Source: Nocardia sp. alder85J (GTDB taxonomy: Bacteria > Actinomycetota > Actinomycetes > Mycobacteriales > Mycobacteriaceae). Taken from it: a stretch of 64,000 bases of DNA. The DNA lies in contig NZ_JAIUCZ020000003.1 in the NCBI RefSeq assembly GCF_020176955.2, positions 496,001-560,000 of the forward strand, given 5' to 3'. Shown here one piece after another: positions 24,875-33,747 of this stretch. A model generated the notes under the pieces. The model was given only the letters and a program-made list of their open reading frames with translations, did not search any database and had not been told where the DNA came from. The translations under genes were made by a program, and so were the position numbers. Positions within the stretch are counted from its first letter, which is position 1, and each line of letters opens with the position of its first letter.

Positions 24875-26020
24875 ATGTCGTCTCCGTCGATCTCGCCGAC
24901 CGTGAAGAACCCGGCACCCGCCGAACCCGTACCGGCCTACTCCGCCGACGAATTCAGCCCGCTGTTCGAGGTCGTCGTCGGCGTCGCCGACGGCGCCCGG
25001 ATCCCGCCACTGGACCGCTCGGCGTGGCTCAACCTCTACCCCGGACTCGATGCCGCCGAACTGGCGCGAGTCCGGGTGGGACGCTTCCCGTCCCGGGTAC
25101 TCGCCGAAACCGCCGAGGATCTCGACGGCCTGGCGGCGCTGCTGGAAAGCCTGGGCGTGCAGGTCGCCCGGCCCGCACCGGTGGCCCACGACCGCGCGTT
25201 CGCCACCCCGTGGTGGCGGACCAGTGGCTTCTACTCCTACTGCCCCCGCGACCTGGCCATCGTGATCGGTTCCACCATCATCGCCGCGCCCAGCCCGGTG
25301 CGCGCACGGATGTTCGAGCTCGCGGGGCTGCGGGAGCTGTTCCAGCAGCGCATGCTCGGCGGCTCGGCCTGGATCGCCGCGCCGACGCCGCAACTGCGCG
25401 ACGAGCTCTACCCCGACGACGGCCACGGCCGCCCGGTCCTGGGCGAGACCGAGCCGGTGTTCGACGCCGCCAACATCCTGCGCTGCGGGCGCGACCTGTT
25501 CTACCAGGTCTCCGGCAGCGGCAATGAGCTCGGATACCGCTGGCTGCGGAATACGGTTGCCGCACTGGGGAACTACCGCGTGCATCCGATCCGCGGCATC
25601 TACCCCTACACCCACATCGACTCCACGATCAGCCTGCTGCGGGAGGGTCTGGTCCTGCTGAATCCGGACCGCATTCGCGACGCCGCGCAACTGCCCGCAC
25701 CGCTGCGGTCGTGGGAACATCTGTGGTGCCCGCCGATGGCCCCGGCATCCACTCCGAGCGGTCGTCCACTGTCCTCGGAGTGGATCGGGATGAACCTGCT
25801 GATGGTGCGGCCCGACCTCGCCGTCGTCGATGCCGGTCAGCGGGAACTCATCGCCGCCCTGCGCCGCCACGGCATCGATGTCGCGCCGCACACCCTGCGC
25901 CACGCCCGCACCATGGGTGGCGGATTGCATTGCGTCACCTTGGATCTGCGTCGCGAACGCCGGAGGACCGGCGACCGCCGCCGGCCCGGCGTCAGCTGTA
26001 CGAAGCCGGCGATCCGATGA
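24875..26020 (+). CDS. L-arginine:amine amidinotransferase (AGAT/StrB family)
   Basis: 381-aa enzyme that should move an amidino group from arginine to a primary amine, leaving ornithine and a guanidino product. Similarity to glycine amidinotransferase is strong through the catalytic blocks: Asp197 in EPVFDAANILRCGRDLF, His247 in YPYTHIDSTISLL, and nucleophilic Cys353 in GGGLHCVTLDLRR. The acceptor-side residue before HID is Thr in place of the Met of vertebrate AGAT, so the acceptor is probably not glycine. GAAGGGAAAG precedes ATG 24875. It is the second gene of the hydroxylase operon. The 3' end overlaps the convergent XRE/TPR gene by 29 bp. Confidence 0.88.
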   Translation: MSSPSISPTVKNPAPAEPVPAYSADEFSPLFEVVVGVADGARIPPLDRSAWLNLYPGLDAAELARVRVGRFPSRVLAETAEDLDGLAALLESLGVQVARPAPVAHDRAFATPWWRTSGFYSYCPRDLAIVIGSTIIAAPSPVRARMFELAGLRELFQQRMLGGSAWIAAPTPQLRDELYPDDGHGRPVLGETEPVFDAANILRCGRDLFYQVSGSGNELGYRWLRNTVAALGNYRVHPIRGIYPYTHIDSTISLLREGLVLLNPDRIRDAAQLPAPLRSWEHLWCPPMAPASTPSGRPLSSEWIGMNLLMVRPDLAVVDAGQRELIAALRRHGIDVAPHTLRHARTMGGGLHCVTLDLRRERRRTGDRRRPGVSCTKPAIR

Positions 26021-27380
26021 GTTCGCGCGTCTCGGCCACCTGGGGGATGGCTCGGCCGGGCAGTGGCGCGAGAATTTCGCGCACCCGCTCCGGAACCTGG
26101 CCGACCTGGAACTCCAGCGGCAGGCGCAGCCATGTCGTGGTGATGGTGTGGCACGCACCCTCGAGCTCCCCTCGGTCGACGTGTGCCGCGGCCGCATCCA
26201 GGTGCAACAGGGAACTGCCGACCAGATCGTGCCGCGCCGGCGGCAGCTCCAGCACCCGGTCGCGCAGCGGGGCGGCCTCGGCGTGCGCCCCGCACAGCGC
26301 CAGCGCATTGGCCTGGTTCCAGCGCAACAGGTACTCGCCGAGGTGGAATCCGTCGGCGACGATCTCCTCGTCCGGCAGTTGGTCGAACATCCGATCGGCG
26401 CGCGCCACCGCGGCGAAGGTGGCTCGCCGGTCACCCAGGCGGGCCTGGATGCCCGCCTCGGCGAGATACCCCAGGACCGCCGCCGCGCAGGGCCGGTCCG
26501 CACCGGCCGATTGCGCGGCCCGCGCCGCGGTCAGACCCGGCTTGAACTGCCGGTGGAAAGCGCAGGCGTCTCCGGTCCAGCCCGCGATCCAGGCCTGCAC
26601 GGTCTCGTCCTGCGCGGCCCGGGCGGCACGACGCGCGATCCCGAACCATTCGAAGGTGTCGGCGACCGCGCCGACGTCGGAGAGCCGGATCGCGATCAGA
26701 CCGGCGTTCTTCGCATAGACCCGGTGCAGCCGACGCCGCAGCACGGCACTGCTCGTGGTCAGCAATCCGGCCTGGACCCGGGCGAGATCCATCATCCGCG
26801 CCGGGATGAACTCCGCGGGCGGAGCCGACTGCAACTGAAAACCGCTCTGCTCGACCAGTTCTTCGAGCAGTCCGACATATCCCGCACCGGCCTGACGGCC
26901 GCCCGGTGGGTCGAAGGTTCCGGTGAACAGCCCGGCCGGCACGAGTGCCGCACTCGCCGCGACAAGTCCCGTGAAATAGCGTCGATTCATGGCGTCCTCG
27001 GGTTCGTTGTGCGGGAACGAACCCGCCTCCGAGTAGTCGCTCCCGAATCCGAGCCGGTCCGGCCGGCTCTGGTACAGGAAACACAGTGCATCCATATAGT
27101 GCGGCGACGGGATGTCCTGGCCCTGTTCCCATTGCGACAGCCGCTGATGCCCCAGGCCGTCGGCGGGGGTACCGCGTTCGGAGAGCACATGTTTCAACGC
27201 CTCGACCGCCTCGACCAAGGTGTAGCCCCGGGTCGCCCGATACGCACGCAGCAGCGACACCGCGCAATGCGCGTGTACCGCGCGGGCCGCGTCGTGATCG
27301 GAACCGCCGGAATTCTTGACCTCGCGAGCGACACGACGTGCGCAACGCATCGAATGTGGGCCGACCGCCATGTGCACCAT
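25992..27380 (-). CDS. XRE-type regulator with TPR-like C-terminal domain
   Basis: 462-aa regulator of the type common beside antibiotic loci in Streptomyces and Nocardia. The HTH lies in the first quarter (HAHCAVSLLRAYRATRGYTLVEAVEALKHVL, then LGHQRLSQWEQGQDIPSPHYMDALCFLY). A hydrophobic stretch near MNRRYFTGLVAASAALVPAGLFTG follows and the rest is helical TPR-like. ATG 27380 has AGGGG about 4 nt upstream; ATG 27371 is nearly as good. It overlaps the 3' end of the amidinotransferase by 29 bp on the opposite strand, so the two may affect each other's expression. Confidence 0.78.
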   Translation of the reverse strand: MVHMAVGPHSMRCARRVAREVKNSGGSDHDAARAVHAHCAVSLLRAYRATRGYTLVEAVEALKHVLSERGTPADGLGHQRLSQWEQGQDIPSPHYMDALCFLYQSRPDRLGFGSDYSEAGSFPHNEPEDAMNRRYFTGLVAASAALVPAGLFTGTFDPPGGRQAGAGYVGLLEELVEQSGFQLQSAPPAEFIPARMMDLARVQAGLLTTSSAVLRRRLHRVYAKNAGLIAIRLSDVGAVADTFEWFGIARRAARAAQDETVQAWIAGWTGDACAFHRQFKPGLTAARAAQSAGADRPCAAAVLGYLAEAGIQARLGDRRATFAAVARADRMFDQLPDEEIVADGFHLGEYLLRWNQANALALCGAHAEAAPLRDRVLELPPARHDLVGSSLLHLDAAAAHVDRGELEGACHTITTTWLRLPLEFQVGQVPERVREILAPLPGRAIPQVAETRELIGSPASYS

Positions 27381-27701
27381 CCATCCCCTGGGCCCCGCCG
27401 GTTGCACTGTGGTCGATGCTAACCCCGCGTTCCTACCGTGTCGACGTCGGGAAATGTTGTGCACGCGATGCGTGCAGAATTCCTCCGCATACCGCGAAAA
27501 CACCCGTATCGGCTCGTGATACGCGGGCCCGGCGGCCCATTCTCGACATGTTGCCGTCGTGTCCGGGTGCCATCCCCATCCGGCGTGGACGGTCGCACAT
27601 GTTCCCGAGCGGCGGGACGAGGGGTACCGCCGCTCGGGGACTTCTCCAGAGTTCTTTCGCGAGAAGGAATCCGGTAGGACACGGAACGAGGTTTCTCATC
27701 C
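27381..27701. other. 321-bp divergent intergenic region
   Basis: No gene is supportable here. It holds a 12-bp perfect inverted repeat (27604-27638), two ACATGTT direct repeats near 27546 and 27598, and one TGTCCG motif (27560-27565) like those at 23552-23642. It must contain the promoters of the XRE/TPR gene and of the small membrane-protein pair. Confidence 0.6.
27604..27638. promoter_or_regulatory. 12-bp inverted repeat / hairpin
   Basis: CCCGAGCGGCGG (27604-27615) and CCGCCGCTCGGG (27627-27638) with an 11-nt loop, 64 nt before ATG 27702. It could be an operator or a 5'-leader hairpin; no U-tract follows. Confidence 0.45.
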
Positions 27702-27938
27702 ATGAATTCAACAGCAGAGGTCGGTTCGTTCACCTCACGGGCGCCGGCAGGGCGCGATACGGAGAACGGAATCGGTGGCGCCGCACCGGGTCCGGTGGAG
27801 GTCGGCACCCTGGTTCGCGGATTCGTCGCGCTCGGCGCCACCGTCGCGTGGGTCTTGGTGGCGATGGTCTCCGTCGCCCAGACATCGCCCGACGCCGGCC
27901 CGCCGGCTCCCGCGGTCGCGCACGTCGGCTCACGATGA
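27702..27938 (+). CDS. small single-span membrane protein
   Basis: 78-aa protein of no recognised family. Polar Gly/Pro-rich N-terminus, then one membrane segment LVRGFVALGATVAWVLVAMVSVAQ (about residues 37-60) and a short Pro/Ala tail. Followed after 10 bp by a second small membrane protein, so a two-gene unit. Coding is supported by a consistent frame and by an AGG-containing leader, but there is no family evidence. Confidence 0.5.
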   Translation: MNSTAEVGSFTSRAPAGRDTENGIGGAAPGPVEVGTLVRGFVALGATVAWVLVAMVSVAQTSPDAGPPAPAVAHVGSR

Positions 27939-27948
27939 GGGTGTGATC

Positions 27949-28278
27949 ATGTCCGGTGTCACCGTCGAGCCGACGGCCGGGCGCGCGGATTCGCCCGAGA
28001 TCGAAATAGTCTGGGACACTTCTGGTTTCACCACCCTGGTGAGCGCGATCCGGTGGCTGAACGATCGGCTCGCGGTCGCGGGGACGAAGGCGTTCGGCAC
28101 CATGTGGGCCTGCTACGGCCTCGCGGTGTTCGGCCTGGCCCCGCTCATCGATCCTGGCCGCCAGGCGACCTATCTGTATCTGTCCAATCTCGTGCAACTG
28201 ATCGCCGTGCCGATGCTGATGGTCGGCTCGGCGCGAGCCGTACCGCCAGACGAGCCGCGATCGCGCCCCCGGCGTTGA
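27949..28278 (+). CDS. small two-span membrane protein
   Basis: 109-aa protein with two likely membrane segments: FGTMWACYGLAVFGLAPLI (about 47-65) and YLYLSNLVQLIAVPMLMVGSA (about 73-93), joined by a short loop. The second span with LSNLVQLIAVPMLMV recalls the end of DUF1003 proteins, but the match is weak. ATG 27949 has GAGGG at 8 nt. The last 134 bp overlap the convergent CPBP gene. Confidence 0.55.
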   Translation: MSGVTVEPTAGRADSPEIEIVWDTSGFTTLVSAIRWLNDRLAVAGTKAFGTMWACYGLAVFGLAPLIDPGRQATYLYLSNLVQLIAVPMLMVGSARAVPPDEPRSRPRR

Positions 28279-29020
28279 CGGCGAAATGCAGCAGGGCCGG
28301 GGTGAGGACGGTGCCGGTGCGGCGGCGCAGCCCCGACAGCGCCGCCCCCGCGACAGCGGTGGCGGCCACGGTCGCGGGGACATCGTCGCCCGCGATCCGG
28401 GCCGGTGCGAGGTGCCACAGCCCGAAAAGCACGGCGCCCATGACATTTCCGGTGCGGCCGAGGGCGGACTCCAGCAGCGGGTCGAGGGTCGCGCGGAAGA
28501 TCAGCTCCTCCGTGTACACGGTGCCCCAGGGGATCTGCACCGCAACCCATTCGGCGAGGGGCGCCTCCGGCGACCGGTTCGCGAATGCCGCCAATCGGTT
28601 TCGCAACACCGGAATGCCAAGGGCCACAGCATATCCTGCGACAACCACAGCCGCCGGAGCAACGGCAGCGGCGATCATCGGCCATCCCGGCGCGCCGGGC
28701 GGCCGGCTCGTGTGCGCGCGGGCCCGGGGCACCCGAACGGGCCGCGGGCACCGGACGTGCGCGGTCCTCCACTCCTCGCCGAGCTGCGAATCACTGTGAT
28801 CACCTTGCTGGACAGTGTTTTCCGGTCGCACCGAGCCGACCTCACCGCGTCCGTGGAGCGAGCCGTGTACACCGAAGACCGCAGCGTAGGCGGTCGCGAA
28901 AGCGACGTTGGCGACGGTGCGGGCGCGCGGGCCGTAGTGCATGCGGGGTAGCAGCAGGTCGTTCCACAGGGGTGGCAGCGTCGCGGCCGCGACGAGGCGG
29001 ACGATGGGCAGCACCCTCAC
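28145..29020 (-). CDS. CPBP intramembrane metalloprotease
   Basis: 291-aa polytopic membrane protein with the three CPBP (CAAX protease/bacteriocin-processing, PF02517) motifs in order: EELIFRA (EExxxR), FGLWH (FxxxH) and HFAVN (HxxxN). Family members cleave prenylated or signal-like peptides, or give bacteriocin self-immunity. GTG 29020 overlaps the upstream alpha/beta-hydrolase stop by GTGA, so the two are coupled. The C-terminal extension after HFAVN (about 45 residues) overlaps the 3' part of the plus-strand small membrane gene. Client protein unknown. Confidence 0.85.
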   Translation of the reverse strand: MRVLPIVRLVAAATLPPLWNDLLLPRMHYGPRARTVANVAFATAYAAVFGVHGSLHGRGEVGSVRPENTVQQGDHSDSQLGEEWRTAHVRCPRPVRVPRARAHTSRPPGAPGWPMIAAAVAPAAVVVAGYAVALGIPVLRNRLAAFANRSPEAPLAEWVAVQIPWGTVYTEELIFRATLDPLLESALGRTGNVMGAVLFGLWHLAPARIAGDDVPATVAATAVAGAALSGLRRRTGTVLTPALLHFAVNAGGAIAARLAVRLAPSRPSASARRSVARDWTDTDRSPGGQDR

Positions 29021-30795
29021 TTCACGACCCGCTCGTAGGTCTCGGCCAGTTCCAGTTGGGTGCGGACGCGTTCGGTCAGGTCCGGGGTCCAGTTCGGGGG
29101 TGGGAGGACGGCGGCCCAGCCGTCCAGGACCAGGCTGCCGTAGTTGTGGCCGTGGCCGTCGGTGACGCTCTGGGCGTTGGTCAGGTCGGCGGCCACCTGC
29201 CAGAAGGTGACGAAGGGCCACCAGCGCATCTGGCTGGAGACGTCGGGGCCGCGGGGTTCGGACAGCCAGGCGGGGCGGGAGAAGATCAGGTCCGGGGACC
29301 ACCAGACGATCGGGTCGGAGGCGTGCTGGAGGTAGGCGATGCGGGGACGGCGCCAGTCGGGCGAGGGCTTGCTCAGATCGGCTGTGTCCGAGGCGAATCG
29401 GACCACCAGGCCGTCGGCGTAGACGGGTTCCACCTCGGGCGAGCCCGGGTCGCGGCGGGAGACGAACTGGCTCCACAGCCGATTCGAGTTGGGCGGGCCC
29501 ACCCACAGGGCGCCGTCGACCTTGTCGCGCAGGTCGGCCAGTCCGCCGAAGGCGGCCTCCGAACCCTGCGATCCCAGGCTCTCGCCGTACACCACCAGTT
29601 TCGGGCGGGACTGCGGCGGGCGCGCCGACCAGGCCGCGTAGACCGCGTCGAACATCTTGTGCCCCGCGACGGCGACCTTCTGCCGGTCCGCGAGGAAGGA
29701 CAGCACGCTGGGCAGATAGGAGTACTGCGAGGCCACGATCGCGGTATCGCCGCTGTAGAGGTATTCCAGGGCGGCCGCGGCGGTCGAGTTCACCCAGCCG
29801 GTGCCGGTGGTGGTGACGATCGCGAGCACCTTCCGGTCGAAGGCGTGCGTGCGTTCCAGTTCGGCGACGGCCAGTTCCTCCTGGGTGTGGCCGGCGGTGG
29901 CCGAGTCCAGGCCGACGTAGACCCGGATCGGTTCGCGCGCGGGCTGTCCCGTGGCGGCCGACAGCAGCAGCGGGTCCGGGCCGTGCGAGACGAACCAGCG
30001 GCCCTCGGAGCCGAGGGTGTCCCAGGCCGCCAGCGATTGCGGACTACCGGAGCGCTCCGGCTGCCGCGGCTGGACCGCGTACGGGGTCACCTTGTCGTTG
30101 CGAACGCTGAACGCCGAATTCGCGACCGCGAAGAAGGCTTTGGTCGCGATGCCGTTGAACAGCAGCACCAGCAGCACGATCAGCAGGGCCGAGCCGACCG
30201 CCGGTGCGAATCGTGGCGGTACCCGCACCCAGCGGCTGAGTTCCCGGGCGACGAAGCGGACGAGCTCCCGCAGCGTCCGATAGCCGGCCACCACCGCCAT
30301 GCCGACCGCCAGGCTCAGCCCGCCGGTGCGCAGGTACGCGGCCCGGGTGGTGCCGGGCATGTCCATCAGGGTGTAGATCTGCCGTTGCCAGTCCGCGGAC
30401 AGCACCAGCATGTACGCGGCGATCAGCCCGCACATGATCAGGATCGCGACCTTCAGCACGTAGCGCCAGCGCATCGGCAGGCCGCCGACGCGCAGCCGCG
30501 GCCGCACCCAGCGCCGGAATCCCCACTCCAGCAAGCAGCCGGCGCCGTAGCCGATGGCCGCGTTGATGCCGCTGATCAGCCCCTGGAACAACCAGTCCCG
30601 CGGCACCAGCGACGGTGTCACCGACCAGGCGAAGAACACCGTCCCGGCCACCAGGCCGACATAGTTCAGCCCGATCACGTCGACCTCGATGCGGCGCGCC
30701 ACCCGCAACGCGCGCAGCCACACCGACCGGCCCCGGCGGACGACGGCCGGGCCGCGCACCCGCGGCAGTGTCGTCGATTCAGTGGCTTCCGGCAC
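29017..30795 (-). CDS. membrane-anchored alpha/beta-hydrolase (PF10081 type)
   Basis: 592-aa protein resembling the Rv1069c family. The N-terminal half has about five membrane segments (for example VGLVAGTVFFAWSVTPSLVP, VAILIMCGLIAAYMLVLSA and AVGSALLIVLLVLLFNGI). The C-terminal half is a hydrolase with nucleophile Ser in VVYGESLGSQG and likely His in DGHGHNYG. A lipid esterase or lipase role at the membrane is usually proposed. GTG 30795 is the start. It lies upstream of and is coupled to the CPBP gene. Divergent from the YiaA/B-like gene. Confidence 0.85.
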   Translation of the reverse strand: MPEATESTTLPRVRGPAVVRRGRSVWLRALRVARRIEVDVIGLNYVGLVAGTVFFAWSVTPSLVPRDWLFQGLISGINAAIGYGAGCLLEWGFRRWVRPRLRVGGLPMRWRYVLKVAILIMCGLIAAYMLVLSADWQRQIYTLMDMPGTTRAAYLRTGGLSLAVGMAVVAGYRTLRELVRFVARELSRWVRVPPRFAPAVGSALLIVLLVLLFNGIATKAFFAVANSAFSVRNDKVTPYAVQPRQPERSGSPQSLAAWDTLGSEGRWFVSHGPDPLLLSAATGQPAREPIRVYVGLDSATAGHTQEELAVAELERTHAFDRKVLAIVTTTGTGWVNSTAAAALEYLYSGDTAIVASQYSYLPSVLSFLADRQKVAVAGHKMFDAVYAAWSARPPQSRPKLVVYGESLGSQGSEAAFGGLADLRDKVDGALWVGPPNSNRLWSQFVSRRDPGSPEVEPVYADGLVVRFASDTADLSKPSPDWRRPRIAYLQHASDPIVWWSPDLIFSRPAWLSEPRGPDVSSQMRWWPFVTFWQVAADLTNAQSVTDGHGHNYGSLVLDGWAAVLPPPNWTPDLTERVRTQLELAETYERVVK

Positions 30796-30943
30796 CCGTC
30801 AAGTATGGCCAACCCCGCGGCGCGAACGCGGGCACCGCACGGCGACCGACCAACTCGGCGCGAACATCTGCGGGACCGGCGGCCGGATTTCGAGTAGTCG
30901 AACACTCGGGTCCGCACCGGTCGAACCGCAGATACTGCACGAC

Positions 30944-31225
30944 ATGACGAACCCGCAGAAGAACAGCCCGGCATTCCTCATCCAGTCGGCGACCGCCTTC
31001 GTGCTCAGCTTCGGTGCGACGGGCTTCGGCATCTTCCGTCTGCCACTGGACATCTGGCAGCGCGGTTTCCTGTTGATGGCCACGCTGTTCCTGGTGAGCA
31101 GCACCTTCACGCTGTCGAAGGTGGTGCGGGACCAGCACGAGGCGAACCGCGTCCATCACCGGATCGACGAGGCCCGGCTGGAGAAGCTGATCGCCGAACA
31201 CGATCCGTTCAAGAGCGTGAGCTGA
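30944..31225 (+). CDS. YiaA/YiaB-family inner membrane protein
   Basis: 93-aa protein with the yiaA/B two-helix domain: FLIQSATAFVLSFGATGFGIFRL and RGFLLMATLFLVSSTFTLSKVVRDQHE. Function unknown in the family. ATG 30944 is the first start after a region rich in other-strand coding. Ends directly in a hairpin shared with convergent purL. Confidence 0.8.
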   Translation: MTNPQKNSPAFLIQSATAFVLSFGATGFGIFRLPLDIWQRGFLLMATLFLVSSTFTLSKVVRDQHEANRVHHRIDEARLEKLIAEHDPFKSVS

Positions 31226-31252
31226 CCGGGCCCGGCCGACACCGGGCCCGGT
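31225..31252. terminator. hairpin between convergent yiaAB-like gene and purL
   Basis: Two copies of CCGGGCCCGG (31226-31235, 31242-31251), self-complementary, form an 11-bp stem with flanking A/T and a 6-nt loop. It is GC-only with no U-tract. It starts at the last base of the upstream stop and lies 12 nt beyond the purL stop. Confidence 0.55.
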
Positions 31253-31264
31253 CCGGAACCGGTG

Positions 31265-33547
31265 TCAGCCGAACAGCGTCGGCAGCGTGCCCTCGAAGGC
31301 AGTCCGCAGCTCGGCCAGGGTGGCCGAGAACTGCCCCTGCACCTCGACGGAGTCCGAACCCTGGTCGACCACGCCGATGCGCACCCACGGCAGTTCGCGC
31401 GCGCTGCACATCTTGGTGAACCTGGTCTCCTCGGAGCGCGGCACCGCCACCAGCACCCGGCCGGCGGATTCGGAGAACAGCGTCACGAACGGATCGGCGC
31501 CCTCGGGCACCAGGATTCGGCAGCCGGTCTCACCGGCCAGCGCGGCCTCCACCACGGCCTGGGCCAGGCCGCCCTCGGACAGGTCGTGCGCGGCGCTGAT
31601 CATGCCGTCGCGGGAGCCCGCCGTGAGGATCTCGGCCAGCAGCTGCTCGCGGGCCAGATCGACCCGCGGCGGCACGCCGCCGAGGTGATCGTGCGCCACC
31701 TGCGCCCAGATCGAGCCGCCGAACTCGTCGCGGGTGTCGCCGAGCAGGATCAGCGTCTCGCCCGGCTCCAGGCCCAGGCCGGTGGGAATGCGGCGGTGCA
31801 CGTCGTCGATGACGCCGAGCACACCGACCACCGGCGTCGGCAGGATCGCGGTCTGCCCGGTCTGGTTGTAGAAGCTGACGTTGCCGCCGGTGACCGGAAT
31901 ACCCAGCGCCGCACAGCCGTCCGCGAGACCGCGTACCGCCTGCTGGAACTGCCACATCACGCCCGGATCCTCCGGCGAGCCGAAGTTGAGGCAGTTGGTG
32001 ACGGCCTTCGGGGTGGCGCCGGTGGTGGCGACGTTGCGGTAGGCCTCGGCCAGGGCCAGCTGGGCGCCGGCGTACGGGTCGAGTTTGGTGTAGCGGCCGG
32101 AGGCGTCGGTGGCCAGTGCGATACCGCGGCCGCCGACCTCGTCGATGCGGATCACGCCGGCGTCGGCGTGCTCGGCGAGCACGGTGTTGCCACGCACGTA
32201 GCGGTCGTACTGCTCGGTGATCCAGCGGCGGCTGCACAGCTGCGGGCTGGCGATCATGGTCAGCAGCGTCGCGCGCAGATCCTCGCCGGTCTGCGGGCGG
32301 GGCAGCCGGTCGGGGCTGTCGGCGATCAGCGCGTCCTGCTCGTCGGGGCGGCGCACCGGGCGCTCGTAGACCGGGCCCTCGTGCGCGACGGTGCGCGGCG
32401 GTACGTCCACCACGGTCTCGCCGTGCCAGGTGATGATCAGGCGCTCACCGTCGGTGACCTCGCCGATCACCGTGGCCAGCACATCCCACTTCTTGCAGAC
32501 GGCCAGGAAGGCGTCGACATTGTCCGGCGTCACGACTGCGCACATCCGCTCCTGCGATTCGCTGGAGAGGATCTCGGCGGGGGTCATGTGCTTGGCGCGC
32601 AGCGGCACCTTGTCCAGGTCGATGTGCATGCCGCCGTCGCCGGCGGCCGCGAGTTCCGAAGTGGCACAGGACAATCCGGCGCCGCCGAGATCCTGGATGC
32701 CGACCACCAGACCGGCGGCGTACAACTCCAGGCAGCACTCGATGAGTACCTTCTCCGCGAACGGGTCGCCGACCTGCACGCTCGGCAGCTTCTTGCGGCC
32801 GGCACCGGACTCGTCGCCGGAGAAGGTGTCCGAGGCCAGCACAGACACGCCGCCGATACCGTCGAGGCCGGTGCGCGCGCCGAACAGGATGATCTTGTTA
32901 CCGGCGCCGGAGGCGAAGGCCAGGTGCAGATCCTCGACCCGCATCACCCCCGCGCACAGCGCGTTGACCAGCGGATTGCCCTGATAGGAGGCATCGAAGA
33001 CGGTCTCGCCGCCGACATTGGGCAGGCCCAGCGAATTGCCGTAGCCGCCGACCCCGCGCACCACGCCGTCGACCACCCGGCGGGTGTCCGGATGGTCGGC
33101 CGCGCCGAAACGCAGCTGGTCCATCACCGCGATCGGCCGCGCGCCCATGGCCATGATGTCGCGCACGATGCCGCCCACGCCGGTCGCCGCGCCCTGATAG
33201 GGCTCCACATACGAGGGATGGTTGTGGCTCTCCACCTTGAAGGTGACCGCCCAGCCGTCGCCGATGTCCACGACACCCGCGTTCTCGCCGATACCGGCCA
33301 GCATGGACGCGCGCATCTCGTCGGTGGTGGTCTGGCCGAAGTAGCGCAGATGCACCTTGGAGGACTTGTAGGAGCAGTGCTCGCTCCACATCACCGAGTA
33401 CATCGCCAGTTCGGCGTCGGTCGGACGGCGCCCGAGGATCTCCCGGATCCGGGCGTACTCGTCGTCCTTGAGACCCAGTTCCTTGTAGGGCTGCGCGGTC
33501 TCCGGGGTGGTGGCGGCGGTGCTGACGGTGTCGATGTGGACGGTCAC
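31265..33547 (-). CDS. purL: phosphoribosylformylglycinamidine synthase, PurL subunit
   Basis: 760-aa small-form PurL, which with PurS and PurQ converts FGAR, ATP and glutamine to FGAM. Strong PurL landmarks: [16 protein letters not shown] near the N-terminus, [53 protein letters not shown], and [15 protein letters not shown] [18 protein letters not shown] 33547 follows AAAGGA at about 12 nt; the N-terminal dozen residues are variable. purQ and purS lie 3.6 kb further on. Downstream is a shared hairpin. It diverges from the GT87 gene. Confidence 0.97.
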   Translation of the reverse strand: MTVHIDTVSTAATTPETAQPYKELGLKDDEYARIREILGRRPTDAELAMYSVMWSEHCSYKSSKVHLRYFGQTTTDEMRASMLAGIGENAGVVDIGDGWAVTFKVESHNHPSYVEPYQGAATGVGGIVRDIMAMGARPIAVMDQLRFGAADHPDTRRVVDGVVRGVGGYGNSLGLPNVGGETVFDASYQGNPLVNALCAGVMRVEDLHLAFASGAGNKIILFGARTGLDGIGGVSVLASDTFSGDESGAGRKKLPSVQVGDPFAEKVLIECCLELYAAGLVVGIQDLGGAGLSCATSELAAAGDGGMHIDLDKVPLRAKHMTPAEILSSESQERMCAVVTPDNVDAFLAVCKKWDVLATVIGEVTDGERLIITWHGETVVDVPPRTVAHEGPVYERPVRRPDEQDALIADSPDRLPRPQTGEDLRATLLTMIASPQLCSRRWITEQYDRYVRGNTVLAEHADAGVIRIDEVGGRGIALATDASGRYTKLDPYAGAQLALAEAYRNVATTGATPKAVTNCLNFGSPEDPGVMWQFQQAVRGLADGCAALGIPVTGGNVSFYNQTGQTAILPTPVVGVLGVIDDVHRRIPTGLGLEPGETLILLGDTRDEFGGSIWAQVAHDHLGGVPPRVDLAREQLLAEILTAGSRDGMISAAHDLSEGGLAQAVVEAALAGETGCRILVPEGADPFVTLFSESAGRVLVAVPRSEETRFTKMCSARELPWVRIGVVDQGSDSVEVQGQFSATLAELRTAFEGTLPTLFG

Positions 33548-33735
33548 TGTGAGTACCGGGGTCCTTTCGGCGAACAGGCGAACACGGCGCCCGGGACGCG
33601 GATAGTGGGAGACCACGCCAGTTTAGAAGCAGCATCCACCGGGCCCGCAGCCGCGGGGTCCGGCCGCCGCGGCGGGCCCGGTGAACCCGGCCACAGCCGT
33701 TGCGAAACCGGTATGGACCTGGGTGTCCGACCCGT

Positions 33736-33741
33736 TACGCT
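33736..33741 (+). promoter_or_regulatory. -10 element, leaderless GT87 gene
   Basis: TACGCT, 6 nt, GTG 33748. It selects GTG 33748 as the start. Confidence 0.5.
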
Positions 33742-33747
33742 GGATCG

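Noticed and set aside
16974..28278. Prophage or integrative element
   Set aside because: No integrase, excisionase, structural gene or att-like repeat was seen, although the region is clearly accessory.
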